Origin: CAZABC01 sp964483405
GTDB taxonomy: Bacteria; Chloroflexota; Limnocylindria; Limnocylindrales; CSP1-4
Length of the DNA: 64,000 bases
Direction of reading: 5' to 3'
Assembly (NCBI GenBank): GCA_964483405.1
Contig: CAZABC010000001.1
Coordinates: 1 to 64,000 of the forward strand
Position numbers and translations under genes: made by a program. Below, piece after piece: positions 7,775 through 16,369 of the stretch (its first letter is position 1; every line of letters begins with the position of its first letter). The notes beneath the pieces are model-generated. The model was not told the DNA's origin, made no database searches, and was given only the letters and a program-made list of their open reading frames with translations.

Positions 7775-7874
7775 GCCCGCCGCCCCGCGGTCCCGGCCGA
7801 TCGACCGGTCGGAGGTGACCGCCGGCCCCCCGCGAGCGACGGGACGGCCCTCCGGAGCGCGGCCGGGGCGCTGG

Positions 7875-7880
7875 TATCCT
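7875..7880 (+). promoter_or_regulatory. -10 box TATCCT before ilvE
   Basis: TATCCT preceded by TGG lies 65 bases before the ilvE start in the 171-base gap after the exchanger. I see no attenuator or T-box structure in the short leader. Confidence 0.42.
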
Positions 7881-7945
7881 GTGGCCGATGCCCGGCCCCA
7901 CGGCGGTGCGACCGACCGGGCCGCCACGACAGGAGCGCGATCCCG

Positions 7946-8917
7946 ATGCTCACCCAGGAGCCCGCCGAGGCCCCCGCGCCCGCAGCGCCGGCGCCCGTCG
8001 ACCTTGACAGCCTCATCTGCTACTTCGAGGGCGACTACGTCCCGATGCGTGACGCGAAGGTCAGCATCATGACCCACGCGTTCATGTACGGGACGGCCGT
8101 CTTCGAGGGGATCCGGGCCTACTGGAACCCCGAGCAGGGCCGGCTGTACGGGCTGTTCCTCGCCGAGCACATGGAGCGGATCCGGCGGTCCTGTCGGATC
8201 CTCCTCATGGAGCCCGTCCCCTCGACCGACGAGCTCGTCGCGATCGCCGTCGAGACCGTCCGGCGGAACGGCTTCCGCGAGGATGTCTACATCCGACCCT
8301 CGTTCTACAAGAGCACCCGGGCGATCGGCGTCCGGCTCCATCACCTCGAGCACCAGCTCTACGTCGTCAGCCTGCCGTTCGGCAACTACATCGACGTCGA
8401 CCACGGCGTGCGGCTGATGTCGTCCTCGTGGCGACGCAACGCCGACGAGGCGCTGCCTGCCCGCGGCAAGATCGTCGGCGGCTACGTCAACATGGCCTTC
8501 CAGAAGTCCGAGGCGGAGCTGAACGGGTTCGACGAGTCGCTCGTGATGACCCCCGACGGGCACGCCTCGGAAGCGTCGGCTGCCAACCTCTTCGTCGTCC
8601 GAGACGGCGTCGTCCTGACCCCGCCGGTCAGCGACGACATCCTCGAGGGGATCACCCGGCGGGCGATGATGACCCTCGCGACCGACCTCGGACTGCCCGT
8701 CGAGGTGCGCTCGATCGACCGCTCGGAGCTCTACGTCGCGGACGAGGTCTTCCTCTGCGGGACCGGGGTCCAGGTGAGCCCGGTCATCGAGGTCGACCAC
8801 CGCAAGGTCGGCAGCGGTGAGGTCGGCCCGATCGCCCGTGAGATCAGGACCCGCTACTTCGACGCGGTCCGCGGCCGCGACCCGCGCTACGCGTCCTGGC
8901 TGACGCCGATCGGATAG
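7946..8917 (+). CDS. ilvE: Branched-chain amino acid aminotransferase
   Basis: PLP enzyme of fold type IV that transfers amino groups between glutamate and the keto acids of Leu, Ile and Val. 323 aa with the expected landmarks: THAFMYGTAVFEG near residues 45-57, the PLP lysine at 175 in GKIVGGYVN, and SEASAANLF near 212-220. An Ala/Pro-rich lead of about 20 residues precedes the core. It stands alone, converging on the LCP gene. A D-amino-acid aminotransferase is possible within this fold but the motifs favour IlvE. Confidence 0.9.
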   Translation: MLTQEPAEAPAPAAPAPVDLDSLICYFEGDYVPMRDAKVSIMTHAFMYGTAVFEGIRAYWNPEQGRLYGLFLAEHMERIRRSCRILLMEPVPSTDELVAIAVETVRRNGFREDVYIRPSFYKSTRAIGVRLHHLEHQLYVVSLPFGNYIDVDHGVRLMSSSWRRNADEALPARGKIVGGYVNMAFQKSEAELNGFDESLVMTPDGHASEASAANLFVVRDGVVLTPPVSDDILEGITRRAMMTLATDLGLPVEVRSIDRSELYVADEVFLCGTGVQVSPVIEVDHRKVGSGEVGPIAREIRTRYFDAVRGRDPRYASWLTPIG

Positions 8918-8922
8918 GGGTC

Positions 8923-8949
8923 GCCCGGGTCGGATCGGGCCGATCGGGC
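8923..8949. terminator. Imperfect hairpin between ilvE and the LCP gene
   Basis: In the 33-base convergent gap, GCCCG (8923-8927) pairs with CGGGC (8945-8949) and TCGG (8930-8933) with CCGA (8940-8943), with a small bulge. It could end transcription from either side. Confidence 0.35.
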
Positions 8950-8950
8950 T

Positions 8951-10768
8951 TCAGGGGGCCGGCGGCGGCGTCGGCAGCGGCGTCGTCTTGCCCGTGGTGA
9001 TGACGATGTCGGCCCGGGCCGCCGGGTCGGCTACCGGCGTGGCCGTCACGCCGTAGAGCGTCTCGAGGTAGGCGATCGACGCCGGGAATGTGGTCTCCGC
9101 CCCGTTGTAGGCGACGATCGACGTGACGGTCGCCGGCGGACCCTCGGGGCGCTGGCTCGGCAGCGAGACGAGGAAGCCCTGGAACTCAAGGAAGGTCGCG
9201 ACGACGCGGGCCTGACCGTCGACCCCCGAGCCGTTGAGGACCCAGACCCGGGCGCCCTCGGCCGAGATCGATTCGCGCCGCGCCTCGAGGTCGGGGTCCG
9301 CGGTGAAGGCCGTCCGGACCGCCGTCCGGATCCGCTCGAGGCGGGGGACGATGACGTACCCGCGCGGGTCGCCCGACCGTCGCTCCTCGGCCCAGAAGTC
9401 GGGCGCGAAGACGTAGGAGCGGATGTCCTTGATGTCCACCCCGTCGGCGAGGGCGAGGAGCTTCGGGAGCTCCGACACCGGGATGTCGGTCCGGATCGCG
9501 GTCTTGAGGGCGTCGACGAGCTCGTCGAGCCGCGGCACGAGGCTGGCGATGTCGGTCTGCTCGCGGAGCGAAACGAGGACCCGCTGCTGGCGGGAGCCTC
9601 GATCGAAGTCGGTCGAGCTGTGGCGCGACCTGGCGTAGATGAGCGCCTCCTCGCCGGTCATGTGCTGGACGCCGGTCGGGATGTAGACGCGGCGGAGGCG
9701 GCCGTCGTCGCCGGGGTACTCGTCGTCGCTGACCGGCATCTGGACGTTGATCGTCACGCCGCCCATCGCGTCGACGACCCGCTTGAAGCCATCGAAGTTG
9801 ACCTCGACGAACCAGCGGATGTCGAGGCCGTACAGCTCGCCGAGGATCGCCTTGACCCCGTTGAACCCGCGTGTCGCGTCGGTCCCCGGGTAGAGGTCGG
9901 GCCGCCGGGCCACCGCGCTGTAGAAGCCGTTGACCTTGCCGGCGTAGACCCGTCCGAAGACGTTCCGGGCCGGGCCCGGCGGGATCGGCACGTCGACCGT
10001 GTCGCGCGGCAGGCTGAACATCGCGACCCGCTTCGTCACCGGATCGATCGAGACGACGATGAGGGTGTCGGTCCGCTTGCCGGCGATCCCCTCGCGCTCG
10101 TCCGAGCCGACGAGGAGGATGTTCAGGCGCTCCTTGCCGTCCCACGGCGGCAGCGGCGAGGTGAGGGGCGCGGCCGACCCGGTCGGCGAGGGGAGCGGCG
10201 ACGGCGAGGGCTCGGTGCTCGGATCGGGCTCGGTCGAGCCCGATGGGTCGGCGGAGGCGTCAGGCGACTCGTCGCAGGACGCGTCACCCTCCGCGCCGAA
10301 GACGCAGCCGACGAGCTCCATCGCCTGGAGGTCGTAGCGGGCGACGGCCACGTGGGCCCCCGACATGACGAGGCAGACCGCCGCCAGCCCGGCGATCGAC
10401 GGCACCGAGTAGCGGATCCGCGGCGGGCCGAGCCGGCCGCCGCCGCTCGCCCGCCAGGCGTTCGCGAACGAGGCGAGCCGCCAGGCGTCGATCGTCGCGA
10501 CGATCCGGTAGCCGAAGAAGACGACGTTGAGGAGGAAGACCGACTGGAGCACCCACGGCTGGATGACGAAGCCGAGCAGCTCGAGCCGATCCATCCGGAG
10601 GACGATCCCGCCGACGAGGGCCAGCCCGAGGACCGGGACGGCGGCCCAGGCCAGGGCCCGGGCGTAGGCGCCGACGTAGAGGTGGCCGAGACCCGGGAAG
10701 AGCAGCGACAGGAAGGCCGCGACGAACGGCGACTTGCCGCGCGCTCGCGGCTGCTGGGCGTGGTCCAT
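8951..10768 (-). CDS. LytR-CpsA-Psr (LCP) family protein with polytopic N-terminus
   Basis: LCP proteins transfer lipid-linked glycopolymers to the cell wall outside the membrane. The 605-aa product has, in order: a multi-pass region (helices near 34-58, 66-88 and 121-142, opening with an LLFPGLGHLYVG stretch), a Ser/Pro/Asp/Thr linker (165-205), the LCP domain (about 215-405, with DTLIVVSID, SLPRDT and an Arg-rich RSRHSSTDFDRGS segment), and a C-terminal LytR_C-like domain near 505-595 (VWVLNGSG). LCP proteins usually have a single anchor helix. The start is ATG 10768, only seven bases after a -10 box, so the mRNA is probably leaderless. Confidence 0.9.
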   Translation of the reverse strand: MDHAQQPRARGKSPFVAAFLSLLFPGLGHLYVGAYARALAWAAVPVLGLALVGGIVLRMDRLELLGFVIQPWVLQSVFLLNVVFFGYRIVATIDAWRLASFANAWRASGGGRLGPPRIRYSVPSIAGLAAVCLVMSGAHVAVARYDLQAMELVGCVFGAEGDASCDESPDASADPSGSTEPDPSTEPSPSPLPSPTGSAAPLTSPLPPWDGKERLNILLVGSDEREGIAGKRTDTLIVVSIDPVTKRVAMFSLPRDTVDVPIPPGPARNVFGRVYAGKVNGFYSAVARRPDLYPGTDATRGFNGVKAILGELYGLDIRWFVEVNFDGFKRVVDAMGGVTINVQMPVSDDEYPGDDGRLRRVYIPTGVQHMTGEEALIYARSRHSSTDFDRGSRQQRVLVSLREQTDIASLVPRLDELVDALKTAIRTDIPVSELPKLLALADGVDIKDIRSYVFAPDFWAEERRSGDPRGYVIVPRLERIRTAVRTAFTADPDLEARRESISAEGARVWVLNGSGVDGQARVVATFLEFQGFLVSLPSQRPEGPPATVTSIVAYNGAETTFPASIAYLETLYGVTATPVADPAARADIVITTGKTTPLPTPPPAP

Positions 10769-10775
10769 CGCGGGT

Positions 10776-10781
10776 AGGATA
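10776..10781 (-). promoter_or_regulatory. -10 box TATCCT, leaderless LCP mRNA
   Basis: On the minus strand TATCCT ends seven bases before the ATG at 10768, so +1 would be the A of the start codon or next to it. Confidence 0.48.
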
Positions 10782-10883
10782 GTCAGGTCCTCCGTCCGGT
10801 GTGTCCGAGGGCCTCTGACGACCCCGGTCGCCAGCCTGTGACGGCGCGGAGGCGTCCGTCGTCCCGATCCGACCCGAGGAGCG

Positions 10884-13800
10884 ATGTTCCGTCCCGTCAC
10901 CGCCAAGCCCGACCTCGTCGCGCGCGAGCACGAGATCCTCGATCTGTGGCGCGAGCGCCGGACCTTCGCGCGCCTGCGCGCACAGAACGCCGGCGGGCCC
11001 CGCTGGAGCTTCCTCGACGGGCCGATCACGGCCAACAACCCGATGGGCGTTCACCACGCCTGGGGTCGGACGTACAAGGACATCTTCCAGCGCTACCGGG
11101 CGATGCTCGGCCACGACCAGCGCTGGCAGAACGGCTTCGACTGCCAGGGCCTGTGGGTCGAGGTGAACGTCGAGCGCGACCTCGGCTTCACGAGCAAGCG
11201 CGACATCGAGGCCTACGGGATCGATCGGTTCGTGACCCTCTGCAAGCAGCGGGTCCTCGCCTATGCCGCCCGCCAGACCGAGCAGTCGATCCGCCTCGGC
11301 ATGTGGATGGACTGGAACGACCCCGACGAGCTGCGGCGGCTGCACGACCTTCTCGCCGAGGACCCCGCTCAGCCGGCGACGATCGCCGGCCCCAATGGCC
11401 CGGTGAGCGACTCGGTCGAGATGCTCGTCGGCCGGCTCGGGATGCCCGACATCGGCGGGTCGTACTTCACCTTCAGCAACGAGAACAACGACCTCATCTG
11501 GGGGTTCCTCGCCGAGTGCCATCGGCGCGGCTGGCTCTACAAGGGCCACGACACGATGCCGTGGTGCCCGCGCTGCGGGACCGGCCTGTCGCAGATGGAG
11601 ATGAACGAGGGCTACCAGGACCGGGAGGATCCGGGCCTGACGGTCCGCTTCCCGCTCCTCGACCGCCCCGGGGAAGCGCTGCTCGTCTGGACGACGACGC
11701 CCTGGACCCTCACCGCGAACGTCGCCGCCGCGGTCGGGCCGGCGCTGCGCTACGTCCAGGTCCGCCAGGGCGGCTCGGTGTTCTGGCTCGGCAAGGGGAC
11801 CCTGTCGGCGGCGCTCCAGGGACCGTTCGAGGTCCTCGACGAGCGGCCCGGGAGCGACCTCGTCGGCTGGCGCTACGACGGACCGTACGACGACCTGCCG
11901 GCGGTCCGGGCGGCCTTCGCGGCGACCGGCTACGAGCACCGCGTCGTCGCCTGGGACGAGGTCGGCGAGGACGAGGGCACCGGGATCGTCCACATCGCCC
12001 CCGGCTGCGGCGCCGAGGACTACCAGCTGGGCCGGGCGCTCGGGCTGCCGATCGTCGCCCCGATCGACGAGGACGGCCGGTACGTCGAGGGGTTCGACTG
12101 GCTGACCGGCCGCGAGGCACCCTCGGTGGCCGAGCCGATCGTCGACGACCTCGAGCGGCGCCGCTTCTTCTATCACCTCGAGCCGTACCAGCACCGCTAC
12201 CCGCACTGCTGGCGGTGCAACACGCCGCTGCTGTTCCGGCTCGTCGACGAGTGGTTCATCAGCATGGGCCCGGTCTACGACCAGCCGCGCGAGACGCTGA
12301 CCCGCGAGCAGGTCGACGCGAGCCTCCGCTACCAGATCATGGAGGTCGTCGACGCGATCCGGTGGATCCCGGAATTCGGCTACGACCGCGAGCTCGACTG
12401 GCTCCGCAACATGCACGACTGGATGATCAGCAAGAAGCGCTACTGGGGGCTGGCGCTGCCGATCTACGACTGCGCGGCCTGCGGCACCGTCGAGGTCATC
12501 GGCGGCCGCGACGAGCTCCGGGCGCGGGCGGTGTCCGGCTGGGACCGGTTCGAGGGCCACACGCCCCACCGGCCCTGGGTCGACGAGGTGTCGATCGCCT
12601 GCCCCGGCTGTGGCGCCCCTGTGTCGCGGATCGCGGACGTCGGCAACCCGTGGCTCGACGCCGGCATCGTCCCGTTCTCGACGCTCCACTTCCGCGAGGA
12701 CCCCGAGTACTGGCGGCAGTGGTTCCCGGCCGACTTCATCACCGAGAGCTTCCCCGGCCAGTTCCGGAACTGGTTCTACTCGATGCTCGCGATGGCGACG
12801 GTCCTCCGCCGCGAGCCGCCGTTCCTGACGATCTTCGGCTACGCCCTGGTCTTCGCCGAGGACGGCCGGCAGATGCACAAGAGCTGGGGCAACGCGATCG
12901 AGTTCGACGAGGCGGCCGACCGGATGGGCGTCGACGTCATGCGCTGGATGTTCGCCAAGGCGCGGCCGGAGGACAACATCCTCTTCGGCTGGCACGCCGC
13001 GGACGAGGCTCGGCGCGAGCTCCTCGTCCTGTGGAACGTCTTCGCCTTCTCCGTGACGTACGCCAGGCTCGCCGGTTGGACGCCGAGCGCAACCACGCCG
13101 CCGCCGGCGGAGCGACCGGCGATCGATCGCTGGATCCTGTCGCGGGCGGCGGCGACGGCGGCGGCCGCGGGGGAGCGGCTCGCCGACTACGACACGCTCC
13201 GGGCCGCCGAGACGATCTCGACCTACCTCGACGACCTCTCGACCTGGTACCTCCGGCGGACCCGCCGGCGCTGCTCGCGGAACGACGACCCGGTGGACCA
13301 GGCCGCGGCGTTCGCGACGCTCCACGCGGCGCTCGTGACCGCGGCCACCGTCCTCGCCCCGATCCTGCCGTTCCTCGCCGAGTCGCTCTACCGGGACCTC
13401 GTCGTCGCCGTCGACGCGGACGCGCCCGACAGCGTCCACCTCGTCCGCTGGCCCGCCGAGCGGCTGGCGGCCGACCGGGACGAGCGCCTCGAGCACGCGA
13501 TGGCGACGGCTCGCCGGGCGGTCGAGCTGGCACGGACCCTCCGTGCCTCGGCCGGCCTCAAGATCCGCCAGCCGCTGGCGCGGATGTGGGTCGCCCTGCC
13601 CGGCGGCGACCTGCACGAGCTCGACTCGCTCCTCGACCTGATGGCCGACGAGCTGAACGTCAAGGCGATCGAGCTCATCGGCGACGAGTCGGACCTCGTC
13701 GACCGGCGGGTGAAGCCGCTCCTGCCGAGGATCGGCCGGCGGCTCGGCCCGGCGATCCCGGCGGTCATGGCCGCCGCCCGCGACGGGGCGTTCGAGCTCC

Positions 13801-14213
13801 GCCCCGACGGCTCGGTGACCCTCGGCGGCGTCACCCTCGCCCCGGACGAGGTCGAGATCCTGGCGACGCCCCGACCCGGCACGGCGGTCGCCCACGACGA
13901 GGGCCTCGTCGTCGTCATCGACACCGCCCTGACCGACGAGCTGCGGGCCGAGGGCGACGCGCGCGAGCTCCAGCGGGCGGTCCAGGACCTCCGTCGGGAG
14001 GCGGGCCTCGAGCTCGCCGAGCGGATCGTCCTGTGGGTCGACCCGGTGCCCGACCGACTCCGGCCGTGGCTCGACGGCGTCGCGACCGAGACGCTCGCCG
14101 ACGCCGTCGAGGGCGGACCGGCACCAGCCGGCGCGGCCACCGCGACCGTCGAGCTCGAGAGCGGCACGGTCGCGATCGGCCTGCGGCGCGGCGGTCCCGG
14201 GGATCCGCCGTGA
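10884..14213 (+). CDS. ileS: Isoleucine--tRNA ligase, IleRS2-like with altered HIGH motif
   Basis: Charges tRNA-Ile in the cytoplasm. 1109 aa with the class I catalytic core, editing (CP1) domain, anticodon-binding domain and long C-terminal part, a size typical of the eukaryote-like IleRS2 type. Cys pairs occur at CPRC, CWRC, CAAC and CPGC. The HIGH motif, after the GPITANNP lead, reads GVHH at residues 55-58: compared with HIGH, Gly and His at positions 1 and 3 are exchanged. The KMSKS loop reads QMHKS at 663-667. It begins an operon with lspA (GTGA overlap), rluD and gmk. The ATG at 10884 follows GAGGAGCG. Confidence 0.93.
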   Translation: MFRPVTAKPDLVAREHEILDLWRERRTFARLRAQNAGGPRWSFLDGPITANNPMGVHHAWGRTYKDIFQRYRAMLGHDQRWQNGFDCQGLWVEVNVERDLGFTSKRDIEAYGIDRFVTLCKQRVLAYAARQTEQSIRLGMWMDWNDPDELRRLHDLLAEDPAQPATIAGPNGPVSDSVEMLVGRLGMPDIGGSYFTFSNENNDLIWGFLAECHRRGWLYKGHDTMPWCPRCGTGLSQMEMNEGYQDREDPGLTVRFPLLDRPGEALLVWTTTPWTLTANVAAAVGPALRYVQVRQGGSVFWLGKGTLSAALQGPFEVLDERPGSDLVGWRYDGPYDDLPAVRAAFAATGYEHRVVAWDEVGEDEGTGIVHIAPGCGAEDYQLGRALGLPIVAPIDEDGRYVEGFDWLTGREAPSVAEPIVDDLERRRFFYHLEPYQHRYPHCWRCNTPLLFRLVDEWFISMGPVYDQPRETLTREQVDASLRYQIMEVVDAIRWIPEFGYDRELDWLRNMHDWMISKKRYWGLALPIYDCAACGTVEVIGGRDELRARAVSGWDRFEGHTPHRPWVDEVSIACPGCGAPVSRIADVGNPWLDAGIVPFSTLHFREDPEYWRQWFPADFITESFPGQFRNWFYSMLAMATVLRREPPFLTIFGYALVFAEDGRQMHKSWGNAIEFDEAADRMGVDVMRWMFAKARPEDNILFGWHAADEARRELLVLWNVFAFSVTYARLAGWTPSATTPPPAERPAIDRWILSRAAATAAAAGERLADYDTLRAAETISTYLDDLSTWYLRRTRRRCSRNDDPVDQAAAFATLHAALVTAATVLAPILPFLAESLYRDLVVAVDADAPDSVHLVRWPAERLAADRDERLEHAMATARRAVELARTLRASAGLKIRQPLARMWVALPGGDLHELDSLLDLMADELNVKAIELIGDESDLVDRRVKPLLPRIGRRLGPAIPAVMAAARDGAFELRPDGSVTLGGVTLAPDEVEILATPRPGTAVAHDEGLVVVIDTALTDELRAEGDARELQRAVQDLRREAGLELAERIVLWVDPVPDRLRPWLDGVATETLADAVEGGPAPAGAATATVELESGTVAIGLRRGGPGDPP

Positions 14214-14740
14214 CCGAGCCGTCGGGGCCTGCGGGCCGGCCCCACTGGGCGGTCTTCGTCGGGCTCGCCGCGGTCGTCGTCGTCCTCGACCAGGCGACCA
14301 AGGTCTGGCTTGCGGCGACGATCGACCCGGGCGAGACGATCGAGGTCCTCGGCGACTGGCTGCGCTTCGTCCACGGCCGCAACACCGGCGCCCTGTTCGG
14401 GCTCTTCCGGGACAGCGCGGTCCTCTTCGCCGTCGTCTCGCTCGGCGTCATCGGGATCATCGCCTGGTTCCACGCCCGGTCGACTCCGTCCCGGGCGACC
14501 TCGATCGCCCTCGGGCTGCTCCTCGGCGGCGCGATCGGCAACCTCATCGACCGGCTCCGCTTCGGCTACGTCCTCGACTGGATCGACATGGGGATCGGCG
14601 ACCGGCGCTTCTACACCTACAACGTCGCCGACGCGGCGATCACGGTCGCGATCGTCTCGCTGATCGTCCTGGCGATCTTCCCCGGCGTCGGCCGGGCCAT
14701 CGACGGCATCGGCCGAGCGGAGCGACCCGCCGATGCCTGA
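14210..14740 (+). CDS. lspA: Lipoprotein signal peptidase (signal peptidase II)
   Basis: Aspartyl membrane protease that removes signal peptides from diacylated prolipoproteins. 176 aa from a GTG overlapping the ileS stop (GTGA). Four membrane helices; the catalytic aspartates are Asp114 in GNLIDR and Asp141 in YNVAD. The ileS-lspA-rluD order is widely conserved. The C-terminal 8 bases overlap rluD. Confidence 0.95.
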   Translation: MTEPSGPAGRPHWAVFVGLAAVVVVLDQATKVWLAATIDPGETIEVLGDWLRFVHGRNTGALFGLFRDSAVLFAVVSLGVIGIIAWFHARSTPSRATSIALGLLLGGAIGNLIDRLRFGYVLDWIDMGIGDRRFYTYNVADAAITVAIVSLIVLAIFPGVGRAIDGIGRAERPADA

Positions 14741-15719
14741 GCCGGTGGCAGCGGCCGCGGTCGAGCGGCGCACGGTCGTCGTGCCCGACGCCCCGGGGCG
14801 CCACCGGGCGGACCGCCTCGTCGCCGACGTGACGGGCCTGTCGCGCAGCTTCGTCCAGCGCCTCATCGCCGACGGCCGGCTGACCGCCGCCGGCTCGACC
14901 CTCCGGGCGAACGCCATCCTCCGGCCGGGGACGACGCTCGTCCTCGAGATCCCGCCGGCCGAGCCCGCCCACCACCTCGAGCCCGACCCGTCGATCGAGC
15001 TGCGGGTCGTCTACGAGGACGACGACCTGCTCGTCGTCGACAAGCCGGCCGGGCTCGTCGTCCACCCGGCGCCCGGTCACTGGCAGGGCACCCTCGTCAA
15101 CGCCCTGCTGGCCCGGGACGACACGTTCGGCGGCATCGCCGGCGTCGCGCGGCCGGGCATCGTCCATCGACTCGACCGTGACACGAGCGGGCTGATCATG
15201 GTCGCCCGCAACGACGCCGCCCAGTCGAGCCTGATGGCCCAGCTGAAGGGGCGCCGGATCCGCAAGACGTACCTCGCCCTCGCCCACGGCTCGGTGTCGG
15301 CGGCCGTCGGCCGGGTCGAGGCGCCGATCGGGCGCGACCCGAAGGACCGCCAGCGATACGCCGTCGTGCCGGACGGTCGCGCCGCCGTGACCGGCTATCG
15401 GGTCCGCGAGCGCCTGCCCGGATGGACGCTGCTCGAGCTCGACCTCGTGACCGGGCGGACCCACCAGATCCGGGTCCACCTGGCCGCGATCGGCCACCCG
15501 GTCGCGGGCGATCCGGTCTATGGGACCGGCACCTCGCGCCGCGGGCCGGCGGGACTTTCACGGCTCTTCCTCCACGCCTGGCGGCTCGAGCTGACGTCGC
15601 CGTCGTCGGGTCGGCTCATCCGCGTCGAGGCGCCGCTGCCGGCCGACCTCGAGCGTCCGCTCGCGGCGCTCCGCGCGTCGGCGTTCGACGACGGGCCGCG
15701 CCCGGACCCGGCCCGATGA
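14733..15719 (+). CDS. rluD: RluA/RluD family 23S rRNA pseudouridine synthase
   Basis: Converts specific uridines of large-subunit rRNA to pseudouridine. 328 aa: an S4-like RNA-binding domain (about 20-85, SRSFVQRLIADGRL) then the RluA catalytic domain with HRLDRDTSG and catalytic Asp148, and the GRTHQIRVHL segment. Which uridines are modified cannot be told; RluD type is favoured by the S4 domain and the lspA neighbourhood. It overlaps gmk by four bases. Confidence 0.9.
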   Translation: MPEPVAAAAVERRTVVVPDAPGRHRADRLVADVTGLSRSFVQRLIADGRLTAAGSTLRANAILRPGTTLVLEIPPAEPAHHLEPDPSIELRVVYEDDDLLVVDKPAGLVVHPAPGHWQGTLVNALLARDDTFGGIAGVARPGIVHRLDRDTSGLIMVARNDAAQSSLMAQLKGRRIRKTYLALAHGSVSAAVGRVEAPIGRDPKDRQRYAVVPDGRAAVTGYRVRERLPGWTLLELDLVTGRTHQIRVHLAAIGHPVAGDPVYGTGTSRRGPAGLSRLFLHAWRLELTSPSSGRLIRVEAPLPADLERPLAALRASAFDDGPRPDPAR

Positions 15720-16363
15720 GCGGAGCACGGCACCGTGACGGCCAGGAGCGCCGCGTCGCTGGCGCCCCGGGGGCTGTCCTCGCCATCATCTCGGGGCCGT
15801 CGGGCGTCGGCAAGGACACGATCATCGAGGCCCTCCGCGCCCGTGAGCGGGACCCCGACTACCACTACGTCGTGACCTGCACGACCCGCCGACCGCGACG
15901 GGGCGAGGTCGACGGGGTCAACTACCACTTCATGACCCGCGAGGCGTTCCGGGGGCTGCGCGACGCCGGCGAGCTCCTCGAGTCGGCCGAGGTCCACGGC
16001 AACTGGTACGGCACGCCGCGGGGCGAGGTCCGGCGGGCGCTCGCGGCGGGCCACGACGTCATCCTCAAGATCGACGTCCAGGGTGCCCAGAAGGTCAAGG
16101 AGCAGGTCCCCGACGCGCTCCTCGTGTTCCTCGTCCCGCCGTCGCTGGAGGCCCTCTTCGCGCGGCTCCGCTCGCGGGCGACCGAGTCGGCCGACGAGCT
16201 CGAGGTCCGCCAGCGGAACGCCGCGGTCGAGCTCGCCCGGCAGGGCGACTACGACCATGTCGTCGTGAACGAGACCGGCCAGGTCGAGCGGACCGCCGAG
16301 CGGATCGACGAGATCCTCGCCGCCGAGAAGGCGCGCCACCCGGACCGGCGCGTCGTCGTCTAG
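15716..16363 (+). CDS. gmk: Guanylate kinase
   Basis: Phosphorylates GMP to GDP. 215 aa with P-loop GPSGVGK (27-33), the GMP-binding segment TRRPRRGEVDGVNYHF, and the lid region with Arg-rich RLRSRATES. The ATG overlaps the rluD stop as ATGA. rpoZ, which often follows gmk, is absent and priA comes next. Confidence 0.96.
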   Translation: MSGARHRDGQERRVAGAPGAVLAIISGPSGVGKDTIIEALRARERDPDYHYVVTCTTRRPRRGEVDGVNYHFMTREAFRGLRDAGELLESAEVHGNWYGTPRGEVRRALAAGHDVILKIDVQGAQKVKEQVPDALLVFLVPPSLEALFARLRSRATESADELEVRQRNAAVELARQGDYDHVVVNETGQVERTAERIDEILAAEKARHPDRRVVV

Positions 16364-16369
16364 CGGGCG

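Noticed and set aside
7775..7945. A riboswitch or T-box in the ilvE leader
   Set aside because: After the TATCCT core only about 60 bases remain, with no T-box sequence or terminator stem.
10284..13895. A minus-strand open frame of about 1200 codons opposite ileS
   Set aside because: It is an Asp/Arg/Val-rich mirror frame caused by GC-rich third positions of ileS. It shows no domain and no ribosome-binding site. The same holds for other long antisense frames (4620-6389, 15518-18541, 53069-56965).
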